In this document: piece by piece, positions 1 through 11,162 of the stretch
Position numbering within the stretch: position 1 is the stretch's first letter
How the letters are laid out: each line of letters opens with the position of its first letter
Source: Abelmoschus esculentus
Taxonomy: Eukaryota > Streptophyta > Magnoliopsida > Malvales > Malvaceae
Assembly (NCBI GenBank): GCA_035048815.1
Contig: JAUCBN010000028.1
Span: 6,937,001 to 7,001,000, forward strand
Direction of reading: 5' to 3'
Length of the DNA: 64,000 nt
Notes under the pieces: model-generated
Database searches by the model: none
Seen by the model: the letters and a program-made list of their open reading frames with translations, nothing else
What the model was told of the DNA's origin: nothing
Program-made: the position numbers and the translations under genes

Positions 1-153
1 TGCATTCTCTATTAATATTAACTTTGTAAGTGATGATAACGGAATATCCAATATTTGAGCAAAGAGTTCATAAATCGGTTCAAGTTGGTGTATAATAGAT
101 GCATAAAGTATCATAGGAAAGATAGTAAATAACTTCCTTTTAGGCACTCATCA
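1..153 (-). repeat. LTR-B fragment, start of the LTR (minus orientation)
   Basis: This matches, in reverse complement, the first ~150 bp of the LTR-B copies at 20208-21572 and 38323-39729. The LTR terminus reads TGATGAGTGCC on the minus strand and ends at 153. It directly abuts integrase coding sequence, so a B element or solo LTR inserted into the integrase of the A element that continues rightwards. The rest of the B copy lies left of the window. Confidence 0.85.
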
Positions 154-614
154 CAAGCCATTTACCTGTGGAAATTGAGCACAAAGCTTATTGGGCAATA
201 AAGAATTTGAACATGGAATGGGAGAAAGCAGGCCAGAAATGACTGCTAGACCTCAATGAAATAGAAGAATTCAGAGTGACAACCTATGAAAATGCCAAGA
301 TCTATAAGGAAAAAACGAAACAATGGTATGACAGCAAGCTACTTCCGCGGTAGTTCCTGCCAGGGCAACAAGTTCTCATTTTCAACTCCAGACTCAAATT
401 GTTCCTAGGCAAACTCAGGTCCAGATGGTCAGGCCCATTTGAAGTTATCCATGTTTATCCACATGGAGCAGTTATGATCAAGTCACATAGGGATGGACAA
501 GAATTCAAAGTGAATGACCAACGGTTGAAGCACTTTTCTGGTCAACATGAGATGAGAACTATAGAGACCATCACTTTAGGAGATGCACTTACATGCATCC
601 CTATTGTGAATTAA
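154..614 (+). pseudogene. Integrase C-terminal part of Athila/Tat-like gypsy polyprotein (A-left)
   Basis: The reading frame matches the C-terminal end of Athila-type pol polyproteins: a stretch of the type PVEIEHKAYWAIKNLN, then LRSRWSGPFEVIHVYPHGAV (the conserved GPF-x-V-x-x-x-x-PHGAV region), and a terminal LGDALTCIPIVN followed by TAA at 612-614. It has a stop near residue 30 (QK* where relatives have a coding codon) and another near 350, so it is dead. The 5' side is cut by the LTR-B insertion at 153. This is the only A/B copy in the window that keeps integrase sequence; the copies ending at 13198, 42650 and 47216 share only the last ~30 residues with it. Confidence 0.85.
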
Positions 615-1299
615 TTCCTTCATCTTATCCTTATTTGCATTTTAGGATTAATTTTAATTTAGACTTTTATTATTAATTTTCTTTTCGTTTATTGTAGGAT
701 AAGAGTCAAAGATCAAAAGTGAAGTCGCTTAGCAAATCTACAACAACCGATCATCGACAACAGCTCTTCGGAGTCTTTATAATTTTTTTGTGCTGCTTTT
801 ATAATTGCTTGTTTCCTTTTTATATTTTGTTGCCTACTGCTTGCCCCTAATTTAAGCATTGAGGACAATGCTCGGTTTGAGTTTGGAGTGTAGAGACACT
901 ACCGAGGCAATCCACTACCGCGACCATGCCATGAAAAAAGAGTTTTAAGTGATATTTTTTTTTATTTTTATGTCCACCACCTTCCTTGAGGTGCCCGAAA
1001 TTAGCTCAAGAAATTGTTGTTTTAAGAAGAGTACACTAAATCCAAATCTACTTGTCTTCAACTTAGAGTTTATCTAAGAAGGCCCTTAATCAAACTTATC
1101 TACAAAAACGCATACACTCACAAAATCTTATAGTTTTTCTTCTAGGTACACCCTTAGGTAACCAAAAGGTTAAGTCTAAAGAATAGATATAATTATGGTG
1201 GTGAGAATAGATGGAAACATAAAACCACGAAAGAATAAGGTTTGATAAATTGATTGTTTGCATTGCTTGAGGACAAGCAATAGTTCGAGTTTGGGGGGG
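615..1299 (+). other. 3' untranslated zone of A-left with aORF remnant and PPT
   Basis: To about 700 it aligns with the spacer after the integrase stop of the A copy at 47217-47340. It then jumps to the last ~10 codons of the aORF (ending SSESL, stop at about 770-772), so the ~1.5 kb aORF is absent here. After that come the conserved 'attgaggacaatgc' block (~858), one hairpin of the family array (985-1010), and a polypurine tract GTTTGGGGGGG immediately before the LTR at 1300. Confidence 0.75.
985..1010 (+). other. Covarying hairpin of the A/B/C 3' array (single copy)
   Basis: The arms are CTTGAG and CTCAAG around the conserved GTGCC core. The homologous element at 49673-49834 has three such hairpins; here the two upstream ones are deleted. 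See the findings for the compensatory changes. Confidence 0.6.
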
Positions 1300-2566
1300 T
1301 GATAAGTACTCAACTCACAATCACTTTCTACACTTTTCATGGGCATTAAAGATAATATTTATAGAAAAGGTATACTTTACTGCAATTTTTGTATCTGTGC
1401 AGGAAGAAGTATTGTCACGGCAGTAAACTGTGACCGAGGCAGGATCTAATGCCGAGGCAGCAGAGGACAAGTAGCAATATGGTGGGCAAGCTAAGGAGAA
1501 AAAGGAGAACGTTGTTGGACAAGAAGCCTAAGGATCGGAGCTGGATAACACAAGCGAAGTCTAAAGACAAGGCCACGCGGGAAAGCCTTCTAGAAGAATT
1601 AAACTTGGAAATATTTGATCTATATACATGACTTATTCCCTACTCCAAGTTGTATTCTACTTAGGAAAGGTTTGCCCTAGGCCAAACCTATATAAGATCT
1701 AGCCGTCCCAAGGAGAAGAAGAACTCAACTTGACACACATTAGATTCATAGCTTAGAATATAGAATTAGATTTATGTTTTCTTTTCTACATTATGTTTTA
1801 ATTTTGTTTAGGCTTAGGTGAAGGTTGTAAAGTATTAGTGTGAGGAAGTCAAACTTTGTTTTTTGTTCCTAATGCAGTAAAATATCAAAGTTTGCTTATT
1901 GTTCGTCATTTCTTGTTCTTGCACTCAAGCTCGAGAGAGAAGTTTGTGAGTAATCCATTTATCTAATATCGAGAGAGTTAGATTCACGAAAGGGATAAGT
2001 ACGATGTTTCAATCGGGAAACACTAACTTAGCCTAGAGATAGGTTAAGAGTTTCAGTGGCTAAGAGAAGTGTGGGATTGGTTGGTGATTATAATTGATTC
2101 ACGCTGAGAGGTATCATCAAGGACTGGTCATCAATAATATTTCGACTTAGAGATAAACAGAATCATTAAAGGATACTTTGCTGAACTTTGGTAAAGTCTG
2201 ACCAAGAGCAAGAGATTGCCATGGTAGACGAGAGACATCATTATCGAGGCAGTAATCTGTAGTCCTACCGAGGCAGTGTTGTACAATTGCATTGGACAAG
2301 AACAAGTTGATCAAATCCATTATACAGCACAACTGGATCCGAGCCACCTTCTTTATCTCATTTTTCTATATTTATTTAGTTATCATTATTTAGATAAATC
2401 ACAACCCCAATTCACTTGTATTTTTATTTTCTTCTACAGAGCAAAAAGATCAAAGGAAACATCTTAAGTATACCAATCCCTGAGGAGACAATACTTGATA
2501 CTTATCACTTTATTACTTGACGACGTGTTCACTTGCACTAAAATTGTACATATCTAGCACGCACCA
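1300..2566 (+). repeat. LTR-A, 3' LTR of the A-left element
   Basis: It begins TGATAAGTACTCAACTC directly after the PPT and ends CACGCACCA, a decayed form of the family end CGCATCA. It is 1267 bp and aligns over its length with the LTRs at 16566-17867 (minus) and 50124-51451 (plus). It contains a TATAAGATC promoter-like box at about 1690 and the GCCGAGGCAG motifs shared by these families (1414-1466, 2240-2275). The flank after 2566 (GGGGT) is unrelated sequence; the matching left target duplication is outside the window. Confidence 0.88.
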
Positions 2567-2899
2567 GGGGTAACAGTATTTGACCCATCACATTCACCAT
2601 TAGCTCTGATACCAATTTGAAGAATTTAAAGCAATTAGCAATCGACTAAAATTCTCCAAGAATAAAAAATTTCCCGAAGAATGAATATTGCCCAAAGAAT
2701 AAAATTGCTCGGGCAATTTACAAATACAATACTATTTCAAAATACATTTCTTTTATTCCTTTAAAACTTCTCTGTCTTCTTTCTCTCACACTCACCACAT
2801 CCACTTTTTCTTACTACCACACTTGGCTTTCACACACACACCACTCACTACCACACTCACCAAACAACCAATATCTTTTTTCTCACTCTTGACTCTCAC
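2567..2899 (-). repeat. Old LTR with tRNA-Met PBS (minus), right part split off by element E
   Basis: GCTCTGATACCA at 2603-2614 is the complement of the initiator tRNA-Met primer-binding site TGGTATCAGAGC, so an LTR retrotransposon runs on the minus strand here with its 5' LTR starting near 2618. The LTR is CA-rich to 2899, where element E interrupts it. It resumes at 9274. No coding sequence of its element is visible on the left, where LTR-A ends 30-40 bp away. Confidence 0.6.
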
Positions 2900-5135
2900 T
2901 GTAACACCCTGAATTTTTATCCCAATTTAAAATTCTATTCTAAAATCCTTAATTTCCGAAACCCTAAAATTTAGGAATTTTTGTTTTAAATCTTAAATTT
3001 TATGATTAGGGATTAAATTGTTAAATTTTGAAAAGTTTGTGTCTGTTTTAAAAACCCTATTAAGTTAAAGGATCAGACTTGTAATTTTGCCCTTTCTCTT
3101 ATGTTATAATCATCTTTTTTCGACATTTTACGTTTTGAAACCTCTCCCAGCCGCATGCCTCACCTCTGCATCTTTCTCTCTCCCGTTATCAGACAATTTC
3201 ACCTCTCCCTTTAGTTTTGTTCAATTCTCCTTTGTGTTGCCTTGGGTTCCTTCATTTAGTCGCTTCATTCGGTTCGTTCTCTGACTATCATCGTGAGTTG
3301 AGAAGTGGTGGAAGAGTGAGTTGCTCTTCTCTTATGTCGGTGGCTTTATCTTGTTCAGATCATCGTTTGTTTATTTGGGTGAGCAAAGTTTTTTTTTGTT
3401 GAGTTAAAGGTTGTTGGTTATATATATATATTAGTTGTTGAAGATCAGATTGGTTTAATGTTTTAGGTTTCGTCAGAATTTTGTTGTCTTTGTGTCCTTG
3501 TGCCGCCGTCAACTTTGCCGGTGCCGTCGCCTGATTGGTTGCCAGAAATTGTTGTTGCCGTCATCTTTTTCCTTGCTCCCTTAGGTGTTGTTGGAAACCT
3601 TAAGGTTCTTGTGCTAAGATTTTTTGGGCTAGATGTTGTGTAAGTGTTGGGTGGTGTTTTTGGGCTAGTGAGTGGTGAGCAATAGTTGATTATTGGGCTT
3701 GGGTCTTGTTAGGTGTGTTGGGTTTAGTTTTTTTTTAGTATGATGGGTTGGTGGTTTACTTAATAGTGTGACCGAATTAAAAAAAAGATTAACTGGTTTT
3801 GACCCGCTTTGACTGTTGACCGAACCAGTTTTGACCGCTTGACCATCTTTGACCGGGTTTGACTTTGACCGAGTTTGACCCTGACCAGTTGGCCATGGAT
3901 TTTGACCATTGACCTTGACCTTTGACCAATCAAAGTTTGACTTTGACTTTTGACCAGTTGACTTTAACCAAAAGTTGACTTTTTCGAACAACCTTCTCCT
4001 TGATGTTTTTCGACGTTTTGAGTTTGAATCCGCTGTCTGTTTTTTCAAATTCAAACCCGAAAGTCTCGTTTTAAGTGATTTTCATCTGAATTGTTCTTAG
4101 AGTCTAAAAAGGGTGTTTTGAGGAATCTAATTCAAAATATTCTTCTATTCAGGTGTCAATATTTCTGAAGCCCCTGGTGTACCTTCAGTTGTTCGAATCG
4201 ATCAGGAACGTTCTTCGAGACCTTCACGTGTATTCTTTCATATCAAAGTTTTATCATAGTTGGTGGCTTAGAATTAGTATTCAATAGTAAGATAATTATG
4301 TTACTTCGTAGGTCCTTTTTCAGCTAGACCGGAACGCGAGACGCGTCAATCTCAGAGTTAGAGCTTCAGTTGCTTAAGGTGTGCCTCTTTTTGTGTTGCA
4401 TGTTTCTGTGTATATATATTATAATATATTCTGTGTGTATCTTTGAAACATCATCTGTATACTGCTTGATTTGATATTTGAGAGTGTTATCTGTTCATAC
4501 ATGTTATCATCATGCATGGCATGTGCATTTTGTTTTCATGTCAAGCATCTGATTTTCTGAAAAAAATTGTTACTCGTAAGAGTTCTAGTTTATGATTTTA
4601 CAAATCATATCATGTTCTATCATTTGAAATATTTTCTGGATTTAAAATCAGTAACGTGAGGGAAACCTCCACTTTGGCGGGGGAAACCTCCACTCTGGCG
4701 AGGATAATCCTCCACTTAGTATGTTTTCTGATATCGGGCCCTCTGATTTTCTGTCATGCATCTGTCATCATAGCATCATGCTTTAGTTTTTCTTGAACTC
4801 GGAAATATTTTTAGAAACTTTTCAGAATTGTAAAACATGTTTTGTTTATTACTGTTTGCACTTTAGAGACACACTAAGCTCTTTAGCTTACACCCTTTTA
4901 GTCTGCTTTTCAGATTTTCAGACTTGTTTAGGCGAACTGGTACTTGGAGCATCTCGCATATTACTCAGAGATATTTATTTCAGTATGAACATTTTTAATT
5001 ACTTTAGTTTAATGATTTTACCTAATATGGAATACTATAAAATTCGGACTTTGAGATATTTGATTTGGAACTTAGTTTTCTTAACTTGATTCCTAAGTTT
5101 TGATCTAAGAGATTAGGTCGGAATTGGGGGTTACA
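2900..5135 (+). repeat. LTR-E, 5' copy
   Basis: 2236 bp, TGTAACACCC to GGGGGTTACA. Compared with the 3' LTR it lacks ~180 bp (the segment equivalent to about 9047-9220) and part of the TTGAC array, and carries one extra copy of the 'gggaaacctccact' motif (4680-4715). The LTR also carries a CGCGAGACGCGTC stretch near 4333, conserved in the other LTR. Confidence 0.9.
3797..3980 (+). promoter_or_regulatory. W-box array in 5' LTR-E
   Basis: By hand count there are 18 TTGAC(C/T) cores, all on the plus strand, within about 184 bp. TTGAC(C/T) is the binding core of plant WRKY transcription factors. The array lies in the 5' half of the LTR, where a promoter/enhancer would be expected. That it drives stress-induced transcription is inference. 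The long minus-strand reading frame across this stretch is a by-product of the repeats. Confidence 0.65.
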
Positions 5136-5140
5136 TTTTG

Positions 5141-5152
5141 TGGTATCAGAGT
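5141..5152 (+). other. Primer-binding site of element E (initiator tRNA-Met)
   Basis: TGGTATCAGAG, 5 bp after the LTR end, complementary to the 3' end of plant initiator tRNA-Met; the twelfth base is T where the perfect site has C. Confidence 0.85.
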
Positions 5153-5363
5153 CAGGCTCAACCCTCATCCTATGTGGCTCATCACAACGGTTTTCAAAAT
5201 ATTTTTGACTTTGGCATGTATCTGAATTATTTTTAGAAAATTGGAAATTTTTGAAAGATTTATTATGATTTCAGTTCAGTTACCAAAATGTTTTAGTATT
5301 CTAAATGCGAGACTCCAGTACCAGTTCTAAATCTAGATTTTTATCTTCTGTAGATAGTCAGTA

Positions 5364-6674
5364 ATGCCACCGCGTAGGAATTTTGGTTTTAAGAGTGATC
5401 GTGGTCGTGGCAGAGGCCATGTTACCACTTCTGGTTTTGATCGCCCACCTTCTGTTGGACAACCAAGAAATCTGAATAAGATATCTGAGAATGAACATAA
5501 ATCTGGTAAAAGACCTCAGACTCAAAATATTGATCCTCGTAGTGTTAAGGTTGATGAGACAATTCAGTTGGATAGTGTCACAGTGAACCGTGAGTTGTTG
5601 CGATACCTCCGTCAGTCCAAGAGTTCAAGGAAACCTGTATCTAACGAGTTTATATCTACGAGAATGAAACTATTTGAGGGTAAAACTGGTACACACCCTG
5701 TTGATGCTGAGTATTTGTTGAAAAAGTTACAAAGGTTAATTGTGGAAATGGATTATCCTATAGATCAGATGTTAAGAGCTGTTGTTTCTTTACTCGATGG
5801 TGAAGCTCAGAATTGGTGGGAATCTGTAGTAGATTCAATACCTTCTAGTCAGATCACATAAGAGTTTTTTCGAGGCATTTCAGGACAAATATGTAGGAGA
5901 TGAGCTTTTAGCTAAGTGTCGTGAAGACTTCATGAACTTAAAACAAAATGATTTGTTAGTGAATGATTTTGAAATAGAGTTTCTGAGATTAGCTAAGTAT
6001 GTCCCTGGTTTGGTTGCAACGGAAAAAGATTGATGTGAGTGGTTTCTAAATGGACTTCGGTTACCGCTTCAGCGAGAGGTTGCCACACACCATGATCAGG
6101 TGTTCAGTGAGCTCGTTAGATGAGCTAAGACTGCCGACAGGATAGAGGCTTGTATGAGAGAATCAGAACATCAGAATGTTAGTAAAGTTGAAAGGATTAC
6201 AGATAGTTCAGTTCAACCAAGTTTTGTCAATTCTTCAGGAAAGAGGCCCAAAGAGGAACATGTTTTCAGAGTCATCGGAATGTAAGACCCTTTGTTATAT
6301 CAGTTTCAAACCATAAAGTGCGTAAACCAAAGGCTCCATAACCTATTTCAGTATGTTCTTTCTGTAACAAGAAGCATAATGGAGAATGTAGATTGTTGAG
6401 TAGATCTTGTTTTAGATGTGGGTCTCATGAACATTATTTGAAAGACTGTCCACGTTTACCTAAGGTTTCATCTGTTCAGAGTTAGGTTCAGACATCGGTT
6501 CAGGCTCCTCACCTTGGTAGAAGACATTATAGATTAGTTGCTTCTGGTTCTGTTGGTAGAGGTAGATATCCTCATGGTGGTAGATCAGAGGTTAGACGAC
6601 TTGGTTTGATAGATGACATCGAGGATCATACTGGTTATGTTGAGGCATTTGATGGTATGGCAGGTATCTTGTGA
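5364..6674 (+). pseudogene. gag: Gag polyprotein of element E (capsid plus zinc knuckles)
   Basis: The ORF starts at ATG 5364 with a basic RG-rich N-terminus (MPPRRNFGFKSDRGRGRG). The capsid region contains EFISTRMKLFEGKTGTHPVDAEYL and the typical LLDGEAQNWWESV stretch. A stop at 5859-5861 interrupts it; coding resemblance resumes in other frames, so there is at least one frameshift and several stops. Near the C-terminus are two cysteine clusters, CSFCNKKHNGEC (from about 6354) and CFRCGSHEHYLKDC, the second a standard CCHC knuckle. The frame closes at 6672-6674, about 130 bp before the 3' LTR. Nothing follows it that could be protease or RT. Confidence 0.85.
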
Positions 6675-6792
6675 TGTTTCAGTTTATGCTTCTTTATCGG
6701 GTTATCTGTCCAGAATGAGATGCATAAGTATGTTTCAGCTAAATTTGGATATCTTCTGTGTTGTCTGAAAATTTCGAGGACGGAATTTCTTT

Positions 6793-6806
6793 AAGGGAGG
6801 GAGAGT
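6793..6806 (+). other. Polypurine tract of element E
   Basis: AAGGGAGGGAGAGT immediately before the 3' LTR; the same type of PPT precedes the chromovirus LTRs at 27965 (plus) and 59895 (minus). Confidence 0.8.
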
Positions 6807-9273
6807 TGTAACACCCTGAATTTTATCCCAATTTGAAATTCTATTCTAAAATCCTTAATTTCTGAAACCCTAAAATTTAGGAATTTTTGTTTTAAATCTT
6901 AAATTTTATAATTAGGGATTAAATTGTTAAATTTTGAAAAGTTTGTGTCTGTTTTAAAAACCCTATTAAGTTAAAGGACCAAACTTGTAATTTTGCCCTT
7001 TCTCTTATGTTATAATCATCTTTTTTCGGCAGTTTGCGTTTTAAAACCTCTCCCAGCCGCATGCCTCACCTCTGCATCTCTCTCTCCCATTATCAAACAA
7101 TTTCACCTCTCCCTTTAGTTTTGTTCGGTTCTCCTTTGTGATGCCTTGGGTTCCTTCGTTTAGTCGCTTCATTGGGTTCATTCTCTGTCTATCTTCGTGA
7201 GTTGAGAAGTGGTGGAAGAGTGAGTTGCTCTTCTCTTGCGTCGGTGGCTTTATCTTGTTCAGATCATCGTTTGTTTATTTGAGTGAGCAAAGTTTGTTTT
7301 TTTTTTGTTGAGTTAAAGGTTGTTGGTTATATATATTTATATATACATAGATAATTTTTAGTTGTTGAAGATCAGATTGGTTTAATGTTTTAGGTTTCGT
7401 CGGAACTTTGTTGTCTTTGTGTCCTTGTACCGCCGTCAACTTTGCCGTTGCCGTTATCTGAGTGGTTGCCGGAAATTGTTGTTGTCGTCATCTTCTTCCT
7501 TTCTCCCTTAGGTGTTGTTGGAAACCCTAAGGTTCTTGTGCTAAGAGTTTTTGGGCTAGATGTTGTGTAAGTGTTGGATGGTGTTTTGGGGCTATTGAGT
7601 GGTGAGCAATAGTTGGTTATTGGGCTTGGATCTTGTTAGGTGTGTTGGGTTTAGTTTTTTTTAGTATGATGGGTTGGTAGTTTACTTAATAGTGTGACCC
7701 AAATTAAAAAAATGATGAACTGGTTTTGACCCGCTTTGACTGTTGACCGAACTAGTTTTGACCGCTTGACCATCTTTGACCGGGTTTGACTTTGACCGAA
7801 TTTGACCCTGACTAGTTGACCATGGATTTTGACCATTGACCTTGAACCTTTGACCTTTGACCAATTAAAGTTTCACTTCAACTTTTGACCAGTCAAAGTT
7901 TGACTTTGACTTTTGACCATTCAAAGTTTGACTTTGACTTCTAAGTTGACTTTGACTTTGACCAGTTGACTTTTTCGAACAAGCTTCTCCTTGATGTTTT
8001 TCGACGTCTGAGTCCGAATCCGCTGTCCGTTTTTTCAAATTCAAATCCGAAAGTCTCGTTTTAAGTGATTTTCATCTAAATTGTTCTTAGAGTCTAAAAA
8101 AAGTGTTTTGAGGAATCTAATTCAAAATATTCTTCCGTTCAAGTGTCAACATTCCTGAAGCCTCTGGTGTACCTTTAGTTGTTCAAACCGATTGGGCATG
8201 TTCTTCGAGACCATCTCGTGAGTAAGCTTTCGTATCAGAGTTTTATCATAGTTGGTGGCTTAGGATTAATAATAAATAGTAATATAATTATGTTACTTCG
8301 TAGGTCCTGTTTCAGCTAGACCAGAACGCGAGACGCGTCAATATCAGAGTTAGATCTTCAGTTGCTTAAGGTGTGTCTCTTTCTGTGCTACATGTTTCTT
8401 TGTATATATATTATAATATATTTTGTGTATATCTTTGAAACATCATCTGTATACTGCTTAATTTGATATTTGAGATTGTTATCTGTTCATACATGTTATC
8501 ATCATACATGGCATGTGTATTCTGTTTTCAAGTCAAGCATTTGATTTTCTAAAAAAAATTGTTACTCGTAAGTGTTCTGGTTTATGATTTTACAAATCAT
8601 ATCATGTTCTGTCATCTGAAATATTTTCTGCATTTAAAATCAGTAACGTGAGGGAAACCTCCACTCTGGCGAGGATAATCCTCTAATCAGTATGTTTTTT
8701 GATATCGAGCCCTCTGATTTTCTGTCATGCATCTGTCATCATAGCATCATGCTTCAGTTTTTCTTGAACTCGGAAATATTTTTAGAAACTTTTCAGAATT
8801 GTAAAACATGTTTTGTTTATTATTGTTTGTACTTTAGAGACACACTAAGCTCTTTAGCTTACACACTTTTAGTCTGCTTTTCAGATCTTTAGACCTGTTT
8901 AGGCATACTGGTACTTGGAGCATCTCGCATATTACTCAGAGATATTTATGTCAGTATGAACATTTTTAATTACTTCAGTTTAATGATTTTACTTAATATG
9001 GAATACTGTATAATTCGGACTTTGAGATATTTGATTTGGAACTTATTGAATACATGATTTTATGAAATAATTTTCAGATGCTTTCTTGGTTATTGGATAT
9101 TATTTTAAGCATTTGTATTTATAAAATTGAAATTCTCAATCTATTTTCCCAATTTTCCAAAGTAACCCTAATTTTAAAATTATTTAACCTAAATTACTTA
9201 CTTGAGGGAAAAGTTTTCGTAACTTGATTCCTAAGTTTTGATCTAAGAGATTAGGTTGGAATTGGGGGTTACA
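6807..9273 (+). repeat. LTR-E, 3' copy
   Basis: 2467 bp, colinear with the 5' LTR but longer because it keeps a ~180 bp segment (about 9047-9220) and has an expanded TTGAC array. Many substitutions and indels separate the two LTRs, so the insertion is not recent. It ends GGGGGTTACA, followed by the CTCAA target copy. Confidence 0.9.
7732..7975 (+). promoter_or_regulatory. Expanded W-box array in 3' LTR-E
   Basis: By hand count there are 24 TTGAC(C/T) cores on the plus strand and one AGTCAAAG on the other, against 18 in the 5' LTR. The extra copies come from duplication of a ~25 bp unit containing AAAGTTTGACTTTGAC (7880-7960). Confidence 0.65.
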
Positions 9274-9440
9274 CTCAAATTCATTATTCACTCACACATT
9301 ACAAAAGGAATAGACAATGCATTTATATAGATACAAGGCATATTACTACATAATAAAACCATAACTCCTATAAGTTTTATAATAAACTCCATAAGGACTA
9401 GTAACTCTCATATTAACTTTCGGTCTTTCAAATTTGTTAC
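9274..9440 (-). repeat. Continuation of the old tRNA-Met LTR (minus) after element E
   Basis: Sequence resumes with the same CA-rich character (TTCACTCACACATTAC) as 2780-2899. GTATCTATATAAATGC on the minus strand (about 9325-9345) looks like a TATA box. The outer end of the LTR is not clear; 9440 is approximate. Confidence 0.4.
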
Positions 9441-11013
9441 TCCCCATTAACTCCTAAATTTTATGACTCACTAAATATTTCATTTAAGTTTATTTCAAAA
9501 TTCTATGATAACTATTTTTGTAGGTTTATGCAGGTTTAGGTTCGATGTAGTGTTTCCAATGGATAAATAGAGATTGATACTAGTTATGTTCTTGATGGTT
9601 TGCTTATGGTGATATTTGGAACATTTTTGTTCTAGTATAAGTGGTTGATTTGGTTATCGATTGTTATAAAAAGCTCAATTATGGTTATTAGAATAATAAG
9701 AAGATGGTGTGAATTAATTTCGTGGATGTCAGAGATTTGGTGTTTGTTACTTTAGAAATTTCACTTCGATTTACAGTGACAGTGTATAGGAGGAAAAGAG
9801 GACGAAAGATTGAAGATGTTGAGCTGTCGTTGGTGGATAATCTTTTGGTATGGCCCTTTCTATCCAGATGCAGGAAAGTCAATTGGTAATTAGGATCGAA
9901 TGGATATCAAGGATTCATTGTTATTATAAATTTGCATCAATTATGCACGGGTACATCGTATACTAGTGTTGGGATCTGAAAAGTTAAGGAATATTGGGAT
10001 AGAAAGAAATAATAATTTGTTTTTGACTGGTGATTTGGAGAGTATCATGGGATTTGTGTTATTGTTTCCTTTTATTGATTGGAAGCATGAGTTTGGAAAG
10101 ATGTCCGAATTTGGTGAGAGAGGGATAAAGTTATATATGGTTATATTTGATTGGAAGCATGAGTTTGGAAAGATGTCCGAATTTGGTGACAGAGGTTATT
10201 TAGGTAAGTAACCCTTTACTAATTACATCTCATGTAACTCCTCCATTTGGTGAACAACTCTTGTTCAATCATCTCATGACTTAACCAAATACTTAGCCTT
10301 TAGGTTTCTAATCATATTAGAACAATCTAACTAAGTTACTACCAATATTTCGACCGACGAATATCACTTGTTTATTCTTCGCGTTTAACCAAGATGGACT
10401 TATGTGTTAATGCTTTGGCAAAACCCATATAAGATCGATCAAGGTCTTAACGAGGGTAAATATTGGACGGCCAATTTTAACTTAGATTAATTTGAGGGAA
10501 AACATTAAATATTTCATTGTTATTTCTTTTAATCTGGCCCTTATTAATCTCATCAATATATGCGAGTGGAAGATATATATATCATACATTGCATCACATA
10601 CATGATAGATATAAAATAAAAAGATTGCAATGGTTATAGCCCCAAATAAAGAACTAAGGTGGCCCATCCCAAGCCAATGGGAGAACCTTAAAACCCTAAT
10701 TCTATACTAAAACTGCTTCTCAAGCATCTTCTCGCCTTTGCTCCAAACGTCTCGATTGCTTCTTGGAATAATATTACAATTATAGAAACTCGTTTTACAT
10801 ACGAGGGAGTAAGATGAGAAGAGAAGTACGAAAGAGATAAAGAAAGGCACGACACGCAGGCCGTATTTAAAATTTACAACTATTGTAAAAGCAAGGGCTA
10901 TAACCATGCATGTCAAACACCATGCAAAGCAAACATATCATATATATGCTATCAAGAAATCGTTAATATTACCAATATGGGCCTACAGTCTATGTTGCCT
11001 ATGAAGGGGTCAA
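9441..11013. other. Unassigned AT-rich region, no gene recognised
   Basis: No reading frame here resembles a protein I know. The longest plausible one (9966-10211, plus) consists mostly of a duplicated 16-residue unit. Around 10640-10920 the sequence looks like a decayed LTR or UTR on the minus strand (CCCTAATTCT-type motif, pyrimidine-rich stretches), without definable ends. The right edge is the broken end of the A element at about 11014. Confidence 0.4.
10076..10194 (+). repeat. Direct repeat of ~47 bp, two copies 72 bp apart
   Basis: A unit starting TGATTGGAAGCATGAGTTTG occurs at 10076-10122 and 10148-10194, nearly identical. In frame it encodes DWKHEFGKMSEFG-(E/D)-RG twice. Probably a local tandem duplication. 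Confidence 0.75.
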
Positions 11014-11162
11014 GGGGCGAAGGCCGCGGCAGTGGATTACCTCGACAGTGGCTCTACACCCCAAAACTCAAACCAAGCATTGTCCTCAATGCTTAATTTT
11101 GGGGCAAGCAGTAGGCAACAAAATATATAAAATGAAAAGCAAGCAGTTATAGCATAAAAAAA

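Larger units (their letters stand above)
2900..9273 (+). mobile_element. Element E: gag-only LTR retrotransposon (TR-GAG type), complete
   Basis: A complete element with LTRs at 2900-5135 and 6807-9273, an initiator tRNA-Met PBS, one gag ORF with zinc knuckles, and a PPT. LTRs start TGTAACACCC and end GGGGGTTACA. The target duplication is CTCAC (2895-2899) against CTCAA (9274-9278), 4 of 5 bases. The internal region is only ~1.67 kb and has no protease, RT or integrase, so it must have used proteins in trans. The end of the internal region (ISRTEFL...GRE) is the usual pre-PPT tail of Tekay/Del-like chromoviruses, which points to such an element as the likely partner. Confidence 0.88.

Noticed and set aside
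3665..4054. A 129-codon Lys/Ser/Gly-rich reading frame on the minus strand
   Set aside because: It is the complement of the TTGAC array in LTR-E; the parallel frames at 7651-7864 have the same cause.
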